DNA of 34,290 nt from an uncultured Flavobacteriales bacterium (lineage in GTDB: Bacteria > Bacteroidota > Bacteroidia > Flavobacteriales_D > Crocinitomicaceae): contig CAJAVU010000043.1 in assembly GCA_903945495.1 (NCBI GenBank), forward strand, positions 1 to 34,290. Reading direction: 5' to 3'. The position numbers and the translations under genes were made by a program. Of the stretch, positions 8,691-17,803 are shown piece after piece; position 1 is the stretch's first letter, and each line of letters opens with the position of its first letter. A model generated the notes under the pieces. The model worked only from the letters and a program-made list of their open reading frames with translations. It did not search any database and was not told the origin of the DNA.

Positions 8691-11600
8691 ATGCATCGAA
8701 TGCGCTTGAAAAAACTAATTGCTACTTTTCTAATTTGCTCTACATTTTCCTTGTTTGCGCAGGAAATAGAGCATGCACATTCTATTCATCATGCATTTAT
8801 TGAAAACAAAGGCCAGTGGGAAGATCCAATTCTTTTCAAAGCACGATTTACAGGTGGAAACCTTTGGATTCAGCAAAAGAAATTCGTTTTTCATTTACAG
8901 GATTTTTCAGCCTTAAAAGAATTGCACGGTAATCCGCGTGATATTGAAGTTGAAACAGTTGTACCACAAACCGTCGTCCATTTAAATTTTCTTGGTGCCA
9001 ATGAAGTGACACAATTTGAAAAACAAGTTCCAACCAAGGAATATTACAATTATTTTTTAGGTAATGACCAATCAGAATGGACTTCAGATGTGCATGGATA
9101 CAGCGAAGCAACTTTGCGAAACTTGTACAATGGAATTGATTTAAAATTGATTGAAGAACATGAACAACTGAAATATGAATTTCATGTGCAACCGAATGTT
9201 GATGCCGCCCAATTGGTGCTGAATTATGCTGGTCAAGAGAAATTAAGCATCGACAAAAAAGGAAATTTGCTTGTGAAAACCCCGCTTGGTACTATCATGG
9301 AGCAAAAACCATATTCCTATCAAGTTGTGAACGGTAAAATAATTGAAGTTCCATGTGAGTTCGTTCTGAATGGTAACAATGTGAAATTTAAATTAGGACA
9401 GTACAACAAAAACGCCATTTTAATCATCGATCCAATTTTGGTTTTCGCAACTTATTCTGGTTCGATCACGGATAATTTTGGAATGACAGCGACCTATGGT
9501 TATGATGGAACCGCTTATTCTGCAGGAACCGTTTTTGGCAATGCTTATCCAACGCCGGACAATGCTGTGTTTGATCCAAATTCAAATTTTACGGTTCCAA
9601 CCAATGCAACGTATGGTATTACAGATGTTTTTGTTTCGAAATATGCTGCCGATGGAACGAACATGCTTTGGACTACCTTTCTTGGTGGTGGAGATGGAAA
9701 TCAAGGTTCCGAAACAGCTCATAGTTTAATTTGTGATCCGCTGAATAATTTGTACATCTATGGTGCAACGTCAAGTACCGATTTTCCAATTGTCAATGGT
9801 TATCAAACAACACATTCTGGAGGTACGGCAAATGCTGATTTCTATTTCAATGGTGTTTATTTCACGTCTCAAGGAACGGATATTTACGTTGCCAAAATTT
9901 CTCCGAACGGACATAATTTATTGGGATCAACCTACATGGGTGGAACTCTCAATGACGGAATAAATACGAAAGTCACTTCGGGAACCTACAATACAGTGGC
10001 CAATTACGATTCATTGACGTCCAATTATGGTGATCAGTTTCGTGGAGAAATTATGTTGGATTCCATTGGGAATTGCATCGTTGCTTCGTGTTCACGATCT
10101 GTGAATTTCCCTGTATTAAATGCGTTCCAACCGACAAATGCTGGAATGCAAGATGGTGTTGTCTTTAAATTATCTTCCAACTTATCGACCTTGCAATGGT
10201 CAAGTTATTATGGTGGAAGTAACAACGATGCCTGTTATTCTGTGAAAATCGATTCCAGTTTAAACATCGTTTTTGCAGGAGGAACAAGTTCTTCCAATTT
10301 ACCGTTTACTTCTGGTGGATTTCAACCAACTTACAACGGTGGGAAAACGGATGGTTTTATTGTGAAGCTGAATCCAAGTGCAAGTGCTGTAACGAATGCA
10401 ACCTACCTCGGAACAGTTAATTATGATCAAGCATTCTTTGTGGAAATTGACCGCAACGACAACATTTTCGCAGTTGGACAATCAGCTGGTGGAATGTTCC
10501 CAGTGTTCAATGCTGGCTTTGTAAACATCAACAGTAGTCAGTTTGTGATAAAATTGAATCCAGCTTTAACAACGAATTTGAATTCTACGACCTTTGGTAA
10601 TGGAATGTCATCCATCAATATTTCACCTTCAGCCTTCTTGGTGGATATCTGCGGAAACATGTACATTTCAGGTTGGGGCGCAAATATTTTACAAGGAACA
10701 CCACTTTCAGGAATGCCTGTTTCTACCAATGCTTTTCAATCAACTCCGCCAAATGGCTATGATTTTTACTTGATAGTCATTGCACGTGAATTTACAGGTT
10801 TACTTTATGGCTCGTATTTAGGAGGAAACCAAGCAAATGAACATGTTGATGGTGGAACGTCGCGCTTTGATAAAAATGGCGTTGTCTATCAATCCGTTTG
10901 TGGAGGTTGTGGAGGCTTTTCTGATTTTCCAACAACAGCTGGTGCTTGGTCGAATACTAATTTAAGTTCGAACTGTAACAACATTGTTTTCAAATTTGAT
11001 TTCCAATTGATTCCAAATGCTGAATTTACGGCAGATCAAACTCTTGGATGCGCCAGTTTTACAGTTACATTGGATAATTTCTCAACCACTTCCGATTCGT
11101 ACTTGTGGGATTTCGGAAATGGTGATACAACATCAGTTATTTTTAATCCAACAATTACATACGACACGCCTGGCATTTACGATATCTATTTATATGTTAC
11201 AGATAGTGTATGTTTGTTGACAGATACAGCCTTGATCTCAATTACTGTAACTGATTCAGTTCAATTGAATGTGAACAATACGATCGAATTGTGTAATCCA
11301 GTTCCTGTTACCTTAACCGCGAATAGTTTTGGTACAGCTGATTTTTTCATTTGGTCATCGGACAATACGTTTTCAGATACCTTAAACAATTCCGTGAGCG
11401 ATTCCGTCTTGACAATCACACCAAGTGGAAGTGCAACCTATTACGTCATGGTGGGCAATGCTGGATGTTACAAGAAGGATAGTGTCGTCGTCGATTTTGT
11501 AAGTTCCGCTATTTCCTTATCCGCCAATGATTCAATTTGTGCTGGAGAAATGACGGTTGTTACAGCAACAAATACAAATCCAGCATTCTCATTTTCGTAT

Positions 11601-12272
11601 GTTTGGTCGCCAAGTTCGATTATTGTGACGCCAAGTGTATCCAATCAAGTGACGGTTCAACCACCAACTTCACAATATGTTTATGTGACCGCAACTGCAA
11701 CGAACGGCTGTATTGTGCAAGATTCACTCTTCATTGCTGTAAGTTCGATTGCACCGGGAAGTGTTATTGCTTCAGCGAATCCATTGTTAGTTCCAGCAGG
11801 AGGTACAACTACTTTATCCGCTCAACCAAATGGACTTGCGTATTCATGGTTTCCGACAGAACAGGTGACAAATCCAACAGCACAAACAACAGCTGCGGTT
11901 GTGGACCAAAATACGATTTATACGTTATCGGCAACAGATGGAATTTGTACACGTCAAGACACTGTATTGGTGCGCATTTTCACCTTTTTGTGTGATGATT
12001 CTTATATCTATGTTCCGAATGCATTCACACCAAATGGTGATGGTGAAAACGATGTTTTGTATGTAAGAGGAGAACTCATTGAAGGAATGTTATTCCGTGT
12101 GTTTGATCGTTGGGGAGAAATGGTCTTTGAATCAACAGATCGTTTGATTGGATGGGATGGAACTTTCCGCGGAAAAGCCATGGATCCTGATGTCTATGAT
12201 TATTACTTGAAGGCTATCTGCATCGACGGAGATGAATCAATTATCAAAGGGAATATTACCTTGATGAAGTAA
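8691..12272 (+). CDS. SBBP/PKD-repeat T9SS type B secreted protein, 1193 aa
   Basis: A signal peptide (residues 4-23, ending S-L-F-A-Q) is followed by a domain opening with E-N-K-G-Q-W at about residue 38, as in Bacteroidota proteins with SBBP beta-propeller repeats. Repeated blocks of T-x-L/Y-G-G-x-x-x-D ... A-x-D-x-x-G-N-x-Y ... FPxxNxxQ run from about residue 250 to 720. A conserved-looking VCGGCGG segment lies near residue 736. A PKD domain (W-D-F-G-N-G-D, ~807) follows, then further Ig-like repeats. The end (~1105-1193) has YVPNAFTPNGDGENDV and FDRWGEMVF, a full type B sorting domain. It is predicted to be exported by T9SS to the surface. ATGs at 8691 and 8700 are both possible starts; the second gives a cleaner signal peptide. 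Confidence 0.9.
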   Translation: MHRMRLKKLIATFLICSTFSLFAQEIEHAHSIHHAFIENKGQWEDPILFKARFTGGNLWIQQKKFVFHLQDFSALKELHGNPRDIEVETVVPQTVVHLNFLGANEVTQFEKQVPTKEYYNYFLGNDQSEWTSDVHGYSEATLRNLYNGIDLKLIEEHEQLKYEFHVQPNVDAAQLVLNYAGQEKLSIDKKGNLLVKTPLGTIMEQKPYSYQVVNGKIIEVPCEFVLNGNNVKFKLGQYNKNAILIIDPILVFATYSGSITDNFGMTATYGYDGTAYSAGTVFGNAYPTPDNAVFDPNSNFTVPTNATYGITDVFVSKYAADGTNMLWTTFLGGGDGNQGSETAHSLICDPLNNLYIYGATSSTDFPIVNGYQTTHSGGTANADFYFNGVYFTSQGTDIYVAKISPNGHNLLGSTYMGGTLNDGINTKVTSGTYNTVANYDSLTSNYGDQFRGEIMLDSIGNCIVASCSRSVNFPVLNAFQPTNAGMQDGVVFKLSSNLSTLQWSSYYGGSNNDACYSVKIDSSLNIVFAGGTSSSNLPFTSGGFQPTYNGGKTDGFIVKLNPSASAVTNATYLGTVNYDQAFFVEIDRNDNIFAVGQSAGGMFPVFNAGFVNINSSQFVIKLNPALTTNLNSTTFGNGMSSINISPSAFLVDICGNMYISGWGANILQGTPLSGMPVSTNAFQSTPPNGYDFYLIVIAREFTGLLYGSYLGGNQANEHVDGGTSRFDKNGVVYQSVCGGCGGFSDFPTTAGAWSNTNLSSNCNNIVFKFDFQLIPNAEFTADQTLGCASFTVTLDNFSTTSDSYLWDFGNGDTTSVIFNPTITYDTPGIYDIYLYVTDSVCLLTDTALISITVTDSVQLNVNNTIELCNPVPVTLTANSFGTADFFIWSSDNTFSDTLNNSVSDSVLTITPSGSATYYVMVGNAGCYKKDSVVVDFVSSAISLSANDSICAGEMTVVTATNTNPAFSFSYVWSPSSIIVTPSVSNQVTVQPPTSQYVYVTATATNGCIVQDSLFIAVSSIAPGSVIASANPLLVPAGGTTTLSAQPNGLAYSWFPTEQVTNPTAQTTAAVVDQNTIYTLSATDGICTRQDTVLVRIFTFLCDDSYIYVPNAFTPNGDGENDVLYVRGELIEGMLFRVFDRWGEMVFESTDRLIGWDGTFRGKAMDPDVYDYYLKAICIDGDESIIKGNITLMK

Positions 12273-12306
12273 TTAGGGTTAACTTTTAAAAGTCCCTTCA
12301 AAACAG

Positions 12307-12314
12307 TATGTTTG
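12307..12314 (+). promoter_or_regulatory. -7 promoter element (TATGTTTG) for the M42 peptidase gene
   Basis: TATGTTTG is a perfect match to TAnnTTTG. A TTTT at 12284-12287 sits exactly 19 bases upstream, where TTTG is expected. The start codon is at 12337, giving a leader of roughly 15-18 bases. Confidence 0.5.
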
Positions 12315-12336
12315 TGTAGACAAAAAATCAACACAG

Positions 12337-13416
12337 ATGAAAAAAGTGATTACACCGAAATCAGAAAAATTTCTTGAAAAATATTTGAATAATCCGAGTC
12401 CAACTGGGTTTGAATCAGAAGGACAAAAATTGTGGTTGTCTTATATTAAGCCCTACATTGATGAATACTTCACCGACAATTACGGTTCAGTCGTTGGTGT
12501 GATTAATCCAAAAGCGGAATACAAAGTTGTTATTGAAGCACATGCGGACGAAATATCTTGGTTTGTACATTACATCACGAAAGATGGTTTCATTTACTTA
12601 CGCAGAAATGGTGGTTCAGATCACATGATTGCACCTTCAAAACGTGTAAACATTCATACAGACAAAGGAATTGTGAAAGCAATTTTCGGATGGCCAGCAA
12701 TTCACATGCGTTCTCTAAAAGAAGAAACACCGAGTATGAAGAACATCTTCTTGGATTGTGGATGCAGTTCAAAAGAAGAAATTGAAAAATTGGGAGTTCA
12801 TGTTGGTTGCGTTGTAACGTTTGAAGATGAGTTCATGATTTTGAACAAAAATCGTTACGTTGGTCGTGCATTGGATAATCGTGTTGGTGGATTCATGATT
12901 GCTGAAGTAGCACGTTTATTAAAAGAAAACAACATCAAATTGCCTTTCGGTTTATACATTGTGAATTCAGTTCAAGAAGAAGTTGGATTGCGTGGAGCGG
13001 AAATGATTGCACAGAGAATCAAACCAAACGTAGCGATTATCACCGATGTTTGTCACGACACGCATACGCCAATGGTTGATAAAGTGGAGAATGGTGATTT
13101 AAAATCGGGTGATGGACCTGTTTTAACATATGGTCCTGCGGTGCAAAACAACTTGTTGAAGCAAATTATCAAAACTGCTGAAAAGAACAAGATTCCATTT
13201 CAACGAGCAGCTGCATCACGAGCAACTGGAACAGATACGGATGCCTTTGCCTATTCGAATGAAGGTGTTTCAAGTGCCTTGATTTCATTGCCATTGCGTT
13301 ATATGCACACCACAGTTGAAACAGTGCGTAAAGAGGACGTGGAAAACACCATTCGCTTGATTTATGAAATGGTTCAAACCATTGAGAAAGAGCAAGATTT
13401 TCGTTACTTTAAATAG
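12337..13416 (+). CDS. M42 family metallo-aminopeptidase
   Basis: This 359-aa protein carries the full ligand and catalytic set of M42 (TET-type, glutamyl aminopeptidase/FrvX) enzymes: H69 and D71 in AHADE, D180 in ALDNRVGG, E214-E215 in QEEVGLRG, D237 in TDV and H324 in RYMHTTVE. Length is normal for the family. It is a cytoplasmic di-metal exopeptidase that trims N-terminal residues from peptides, often as a dodecamer. It has no signal peptide. It lies between two secreted-protein genes with its own predicted promoter (12307-12314), so it is probably a monocistronic housekeeping gene. Confidence 0.94.
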   Translation: MKKVITPKSEKFLEKYLNNPSPTGFESEGQKLWLSYIKPYIDEYFTDNYGSVVGVINPKAEYKVVIEAHADEISWFVHYITKDGFIYLRRNGGSDHMIAPSKRVNIHTDKGIVKAIFGWPAIHMRSLKEETPSMKNIFLDCGCSSKEEIEKLGVHVGCVVTFEDEFMILNKNRYVGRALDNRVGGFMIAEVARLLKENNIKLPFGLYIVNSVQEEVGLRGAEMIAQRIKPNVAIITDVCHDTHTPMVDKVENGDLKSGDGPVLTYGPAVQNNLLKQIIKTAEKNKIPFQRAAASRATGTDTDAFAYSNEGVSSALISLPLRYMHTTVETVRKEDVENTIRLIYEMVQTIEKEQDFRYFK

Positions 13417-13520
13417 TTTGGATTTCAAGAATAGAGGCTCAAATAAATACATGTAAAACAGCTTAGTACAAAATCTTATCGTACATTTAGCTTGTTAAAA
13501 CCGTAAACAAACATACGCTT

Positions 13521-15533
13521 ATGAAAAAAATTACCTATTTGTTAGGCGCTTTATTTTTCGCAGGAACTGTCAATGCACAGATTTTCTCTGACGATTTTGA
13601 AGCATACAACACAGGGGCCTTAGGTCCTCAATCTCCAAACTGGACTACATGGAGTGGAACAGAGGGAGGAACAGAGGATGGCACAGTATCAACAGCTCAA
13701 GCTTCTAGTGGTACAAAATCAATCTATTTTAACTCAACTGCTTCAGGTGGTGGACCACAAGATTGTGTGTTGGATTTCGGTTCAACGTACACAAGTGGAA
13801 TCTTCACATTTCAAGCAGATTTTTATGTAAACACAGGTAAATCGGCATATTTTAATTTTCAAGCTGTTGCGCCAATTGGAACAACATGGGCAATGAATGC
13901 AAACTTCGCAAATGGAGTGTTGACAATTGACGATGGTGTTACTGCTGAATTAGCAACTGGAGCATTTACACATGCGTCTTGGTTCACATTGGAAATTAAA
14001 GCAAACTTAACAATTGGTTTATGGGAAGCATTTATTGATGGCAACTCAATTGGTGTTTGGGAAAATAGTATCAATACAATTCGTTCTATTGATATTTTCC
14101 CCTTACAAGGATCTCAATTTTATGTGGATGATGTTAGCTACGATCATTCAACGTATGCTTTGCCAACATTGAATGCTGCATTAAGCGGTATTGACATGGG
14201 TGGAAACATTGCAACTCAAGTTGTAAATCCAGTTGTTAGTGTTTTAAATGGTGGTTCAACTCCTTTAACATCTTTTGATGTTGTTTTGGATTACAATGGA
14301 ACTCCATACACACAAAACATTACAGGACAAAACTTAGCTTCTTTAGCTTCTTACCAAGTAACATTTACAAACATTACATTGGCTCCAGGTTCAAACGTAG
14401 CTACTGCAACAGTGTCAAACGTGAATGGTGGAACAGACAATGATCCTGCGGATAATTCAACATCAATTACAGTCAATCCTGTTGTTCCCGCAGCTGGTAA
14501 AATGGTTGTTGGTGAAGAAGGAACAGGTACATGGTGTCAATGGTGTCCACGTGGTGCCGTTTACATGGATTTGTTTGAGCAAGAGTTTGGTGATTTCTGG
14601 GCTGGTATTGCAGTGCACAATGCAGATCCAATGACAGTAACAGAATATGATGCTGGAATGGGATCATTAATTGGAGGTTATCCAAGTGCTTTGGTCGATC
14701 GTGGAACAGACATTGATCCTTCATCAATGGGACCAGATTTCTATTCTCGTTTGCAAACTGCACCAAAAGCCTTGATTACAAATGGAGCAACTTGGGATCC
14801 AGCAACTCGTATGTTGTATGTTTCTGTTTCTGCAGATTTTCAAGCAGTAGCGAATAACAACTACAAAATCGCATGTGTTTTAACTGAAGATGGCGTAACA
14901 GGAACAACATCAGCTTACAACCAATCGAATGCTTATGCAGGTGGTGGAAATGGAGTTATGGGTGGTTTCGAAGCATTACCTAATCCAGTTCCCGCAGCAC
15001 AAATGGTATATGACCATGTTGCTCGTGCAATTCAACCATCATTCACAGGATATGCAAACAGCTTTCCAGCAACAGTGAACGCTGGAGATGTTTACACAGT
15101 TAATTTCTTATACATTTTACCAGCTACTTGGGATGAGACAAAAATTCATATTATTGGTATGATGATGGATCCAGCAGGTAGAATTGATAATGCTGGAAAA
15201 GCGACAATTACTGAAGCTGTTGCAAATGGTTATGTAAGCGGAACTATTGTTGGTACAGAAGAATTGTCGTTGGATCAAATTGATGCAATGTTCCAATTGT
15301 TCCCAAATCCAACAAGTGAAAATGCTACTGTTGCATTGAACTTACAGAAAGAATCAACTGTTGAGGTTCGTTTAATTGACATGGCAGGACAAGAAATAGC
15401 TGCTAGAAATTACGGATCAATGAACGGTTCTTCTAACATTCAATTGAACACTGCTGAGTTAACTGCTGGAGTTTATGTTGTTGAAGTAACAATCAATAAC
15501 GAAAAAATGATCAAACGTTTAATCATCGAATAA
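13521..15533 (+). CDS. Omp28-like thiol-motif protein with T9SS type A sorting domain, 670 aa
   Basis: A signal peptide (residues 1-20, ending G-T-V-N-A-Q) precedes an N-terminal region (~20-210) beginning D-D-F-E-A-Y that resembles concanavalin-like jelly-roll domains. An Ig/CARDB-like segment (~215-325) follows. From about 328 comes an Omp28-related domain with TGTWCQWCPRG (C339-x-x-C342), the thioredoxin-like CxxC position of this family. The last ~75 residues (from LFPNPT at ~592) are a type A sorting domain ending M-I-K-R-L-I-I-E. The protein should therefore be secreted by T9SS and anchored or released at the surface. Whether the CxxC is redox-active or structural is unknown. A strong terminator follows 24 bases after the stop. 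Confidence 0.88.
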   Translation: MKKITYLLGALFFAGTVNAQIFSDDFEAYNTGALGPQSPNWTTWSGTEGGTEDGTVSTAQASSGTKSIYFNSTASGGGPQDCVLDFGSTYTSGIFTFQADFYVNTGKSAYFNFQAVAPIGTTWAMNANFANGVLTIDDGVTAELATGAFTHASWFTLEIKANLTIGLWEAFIDGNSIGVWENSINTIRSIDIFPLQGSQFYVDDVSYDHSTYALPTLNAALSGIDMGGNIATQVVNPVVSVLNGGSTPLTSFDVVLDYNGTPYTQNITGQNLASLASYQVTFTNITLAPGSNVATATVSNVNGGTDNDPADNSTSITVNPVVPAAGKMVVGEEGTGTWCQWCPRGAVYMDLFEQEFGDFWAGIAVHNADPMTVTEYDAGMGSLIGGYPSALVDRGTDIDPSSMGPDFYSRLQTAPKALITNGATWDPATRMLYVSVSADFQAVANNNYKIACVLTEDGVTGTTSAYNQSNAYAGGGNGVMGGFEALPNPVPAAQMVYDHVARAIQPSFTGYANSFPATVNAGDVYTVNFLYILPATWDETKIHIIGMMMDPAGRIDNAGKATITEAVANGYVSGTIVGTEELSLDQIDAMFQLFPNPTSENATVALNLQKESTVEVRLIDMAGQEIAARNYGSMNGSSNIQLNTAELTAGVYVVEVTINNEKMIKRLIIE

Positions 15534-15556
15534 GCTCGTTGATTTAATGATATATC

Positions 15557-15588
15557 AAAAACGGACAGGTGTTAACCTGTCCGTTTTT
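15557..15588 (+). terminator. Rho-independent terminator after the Omp28-like gene
   Basis: A perfect 14-bp stem (AAAAACGGACAGGT at 15557-15570, complement at 15575-15588) encloses the loop GTTA and ends in a long T-run. The core GGACAGGT...ACCTGTCC has the same sequence as the hairpin repeats that follow at 15641-15782, so the terminator may itself derive from that repeat family. Confidence 0.9.
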
Positions 15589-15636
15589 TTTGTTTTTAAA
15601 GTGACAAGAATTGACAGTAATACTATTAAAATCGAA

Positions 15637-15785
15637 CGTAGGGACAGAATGCATTGGTCTGGGTTAGCCCCCAAGAAATAATATCGAATTCCAAATGAAC
15701 GCAGGGGCAGGTCGCGACCTGTCCGTACCCATCGAGAGGAATGAAATTGGAATCGAATGCAGGGACAGATTGCATCTGTCCGCGC
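15637..15785 (+). repeat. Three REP-like palindromic repeats in the 15534-15861 spacer
   Basis: The 328-base gene-free spacer holds three copies of a short head GAAYGYAGGGRCAG, each followed by an inverted repeat. They start near 15634, 15697 and 15755, about 60 bases apart. Copy 2 contains the perfect 14-base palindrome CAGGTCGCGACCTG (15708-15721), extended by G-C pairs on both sides. Copy 3 has an 8-bp stem GGACAGAT (15763-15770) / ATCTGTCC (15774-15781) with loop TGC. Copy 1 (15641-15670) is decayed: CAG/CTG arms are recognisable, followed by GGGTTAGCCC. These look like REP-type intergenic palindromes, which in other bacteria are moved by Y1 transposases. No transposase gene is present in this window. 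Confidence 0.65.
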
Positions 15786-15849
15786 AAGGCATTAGAATTA
15801 AAATTGTTTTCCAAACCACGATGAATGATCAAATCCAAAAAATATTCGG

Positions 15850-15857
15850 TAGTTTTG
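15850..15857 (+). promoter_or_regulatory. -7 promoter element (TAGTTTTG), probable leaderless start
   Basis: TAGTTTTG fits TAnnTTTG and ends four bases before the ATG at 15862, which puts the transcription start at or next to the start codon. No good -33 TTTG is seen 19 bases upstream (GATC there). Confidence 0.55.
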
Positions 15858-15861
15858 CGGC

Positions 15862-16428
15862 ATGAAATGGATTGGTGAACGTATTAGCTTTGTTGACGAT
15901 AAAGTAAAGACGACAATTGTAATTTATCCTGAAAATGTTACATGGGTAAAAGGATTGATGGGTGCGTGGGTTGCCATGTGGACTGTAATCGGTGCTACAA
16001 TTGTTTGGTCGTATTATACGTTTAAATTAACCGATCAAGAAAATCTAATCATTTACATTTTCATGGTGTTTTGGTTGTATTACGCCGTCAAAGTATTTCG
16101 CTCATTCGCTTGGTTAATGTGGGGAAAGGAACTTGTGAAGATCAATGAGGCTTCGTTTACCTATAAAAAGTCGGTGAAAAATTACGGGAAGGCAACACCG
16201 TATTATTTCGAAAACATTAAGAAAATTACCATGTCAACACCAAAAGATCGTTCTTTTCAAGCGATTTGGGAGGCATCACCTTGGGTTCGAGGTGGGGAAC
16301 GTTTGGAATTTGAATACATGGGTAAAGTCATTCGTTTTGGTCGTAAATTGGAAGAGAAAGAAGCCAGACTTCTTTTCAATTTGATTACGAAAAAGATCGA
16401 AGAAAAAATGAAAAAGAAAAAAGATTGA
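15862..16428 (+). CDS. hypothetical two-TM membrane protein, 188 aa
   Basis: I do not recognise a named family. Two hydrophobic segments (about residues 32-54 and 62-84) are separated by a short polar turn, after a ~30-residue N-terminal part. The remaining ~100 residues are soluble and basic, with a beta-rich pattern and a final helix ending in a run of lysines. This layout (TM hairpin then a beta domain) resembles small bacterial PH-like membrane proteins. It is probably an inner-membrane protein with the C-terminal domain in the cytoplasm, by the positive-inside rule. It is followed after 51 bases by a lipoprotein gene on the same strand. Confidence 0.7.
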   Translation: MKWIGERISFVDDKVKTTIVIYPENVTWVKGLMGAWVAMWTVIGATIVWSYYTFKLTDQENLIIYIFMVFWLYYAVKVFRSFAWLMWGKELVKINEASFTYKKSVKNYGKATPYYFENIKKITMSTPKDRSFQAIWEASPWVRGGERLEFEYMGKVIRFGRKLEEKEARLLFNLITKKIEEKMKKKKD

Positions 16429-16479
16429 TAAATCTTTGTTACCTTTCTTGGTGAAAGAAGTTCTAGTTAAAATTTCACC

Positions 16480-17334
16480 ATGAAAATTCTCCTTTTTAGC
16501 TCTGTAGGTATTGTACTATTTTTGGCTTGTTCGTATCAGCAAGTTACAAAAGGTGCCACCGAAAATGAGCAAGTTGTAATTGAAAATCCAGAAGGAAAGA
16601 CACTTCAAGAACGCTTTAATGCTCCAGAAGGATTCGTGCGAGACAGTTTAGATTCTACTTCTTTCGGTGTTTATTTGAGAAAATTACCCCTAAAACCAGC
16701 AGGTTCATTCGTGAAACTCTACGATGGACGTGAGAAAACAAAACCAAATGTCTATTGTGCCGTTGTTGATTTACCAATTGGAATACGCGATTTACACCAA
16801 TGTGCCGATGCGGTAATGCGTTTGCGTGCTGAATATTTGTGGTCACAAAAGAAGTATACATCGATTCACTTTAATTTTACAAGTGGCTTTCGGGCGAATT
16901 ATTCCGAATGGATGAAAGGAAACCGAATTACTGTAAATGGTAACAGCGTTTCTTGGGTACAAAAAAAGCCAGCTTCGAATACTTCTGCTGATTTATGGGC
17001 GTACATGGAAATGATTTTTAATTACGCAGGAACACTTTCTTTGTCGAAAGAATTAAAAGTAGTAGCAGTAAAAGACATGGAAATTGGAGATGTCTTTATC
17101 TTGGGCGGTTCACCAGGTCACGCAGTAATTGTGGTTGATAAAGCGACAAATGCAACAACAGGAAAACAAGTGTTCATGTTGGCACAAAGCTACATGCCTG
17201 CGCAAGAAATTCAAGTATTGATTAATCCGAATGAAGCAACTAATTCGCCTTGGTTCTCGACTGAGTTTGGTGATGTATTGGAAACACCAGAGTGGGATTT
17301 TAAATCAACGCAATTGATGCGATTTGCTGATTAA
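16480..17334 (+). CDS. DUF4846 family lipoprotein
   Basis: This 284-aa protein opens with a lipoprotein signal peptide: hydrophobic residues 3-15 then the lipobox F-L-A-C with C17. The mature part has the conserved pattern of DUF4846: a P-x-G-F-x-R start (~48-52), YLRKLPLKP (~64-72), KLYDGREK, then DLHQCADAVMRLRAEYLW (~106-123), the most diagnostic stretch. The GDVFILGGSPGHAVIVVD region near 205-222 may form an active site, but no function is established for the family that I know of. It is likely anchored in the envelope. Its stop codon directly abuts the stop of the convergent GNAT gene with no base between them. Confidence 0.83.
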   Translation: MKILLFSSVGIVLFLACSYQQVTKGATENEQVVIENPEGKTLQERFNAPEGFVRDSLDSTSFGVYLRKLPLKPAGSFVKLYDGREKTKPNVYCAVVDLPIGIRDLHQCADAVMRLRAEYLWSQKKYTSIHFNFTSGFRANYSEWMKGNRITVNGNSVSWVQKKPASNTSADLWAYMEMIFNYAGTLSLSKELKVVAVKDMEIGDVFILGGSPGHAVIVVDKATNATTGKQVFMLAQSYMPAQEIQVLINPNEATNSPWFSTEFGDVLETPEWDFKSTQLMRFAD

Positions 17335-17802
17335 TTATGAATTCCATTGAATTTTCACAGCTGAAATGACTTCATTGTCGATGCGCTGATGCGAAACAAG
17401 TTGAAAATCATTTTTAAGGTAAAAAGCTAAAGGAGAACAATAAAAACTTCCGTCGCTCATTGTAGCATTTCCATGATCAATCACCCAACCATTTAATTGC
17501 TTGTTGGATTGTTTCATGAAGTTCAACAGTTGTGAACCAATTCTTTTTCCTTGCTTCGCCTTGCCAATAATCAATGCAAACCAGCGTTCTTCATTTCGGT
17601 CAAACTCAAATCCCCAAGCAAAAATTGCGTTATTTTCTTCCAACAAATAATGCTTGCAATAGGATAAGGTTGCTAAATAGGCTTCAAAATCTTCAAGCGT
17701 TTTATGCGCAAGACTTGCAGGATATTCTCGGTTCCAGAGTTCCATGAGTTGCAATAGTTGTTCTGTTTGCAACGATTTTGTATCAAGGGAAGTAATTTCC
17801 AA
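17335..17802 (-). CDS. GNAT family N-acetyltransferase, 155 aa
   Basis: The protein has the GNAT pattern: an N-terminal helix, a W-F-A-L-I-I-G strand, then the acetyl-CoA pyrophosphate loop Q-G-K-R-I-G-S-Q-L-L (around residues 84-93), and a C-terminal strand set with AFYLKNDFQLV, typical of the segment that closes the acceptor site. The acceptor is unknown. It is the last gene of a minus-strand operon, starting one base after the stop of the preceding GNAT gene, so the two are probably co-translated. Confidence 0.82.
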   Translation of the reverse strand: MEITSLDTKSLQTEQLLQLMELWNREYPASLAHKTLEDFEAYLATLSYCKHYLLEENNAIFAWGFEFDRNEERWFALIIGKAKQGKRIGSQLLNFMKQSNKQLNGWVIDHGNATMSDGSFYCSPLAFYLKNDFQLVSHQRIDNEVISAVKIQWNS

Positions 17803-17803
17803 C

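Noticed and set aside
11537-11995. 152-aa plus-strand frame inside the 1193-aa secreted protein
   Set aside because: It is a shifted frame of a gene with clear repeats and a sorting domain; Cys- and Ser-rich composition is an artefact.
15637-15785. The repeat cluster as a CRISPR array
   Set aside because: Only three copies, each palindromic and divergent, with unequal spacers that themselves resemble flanks; no cas genes in the window.
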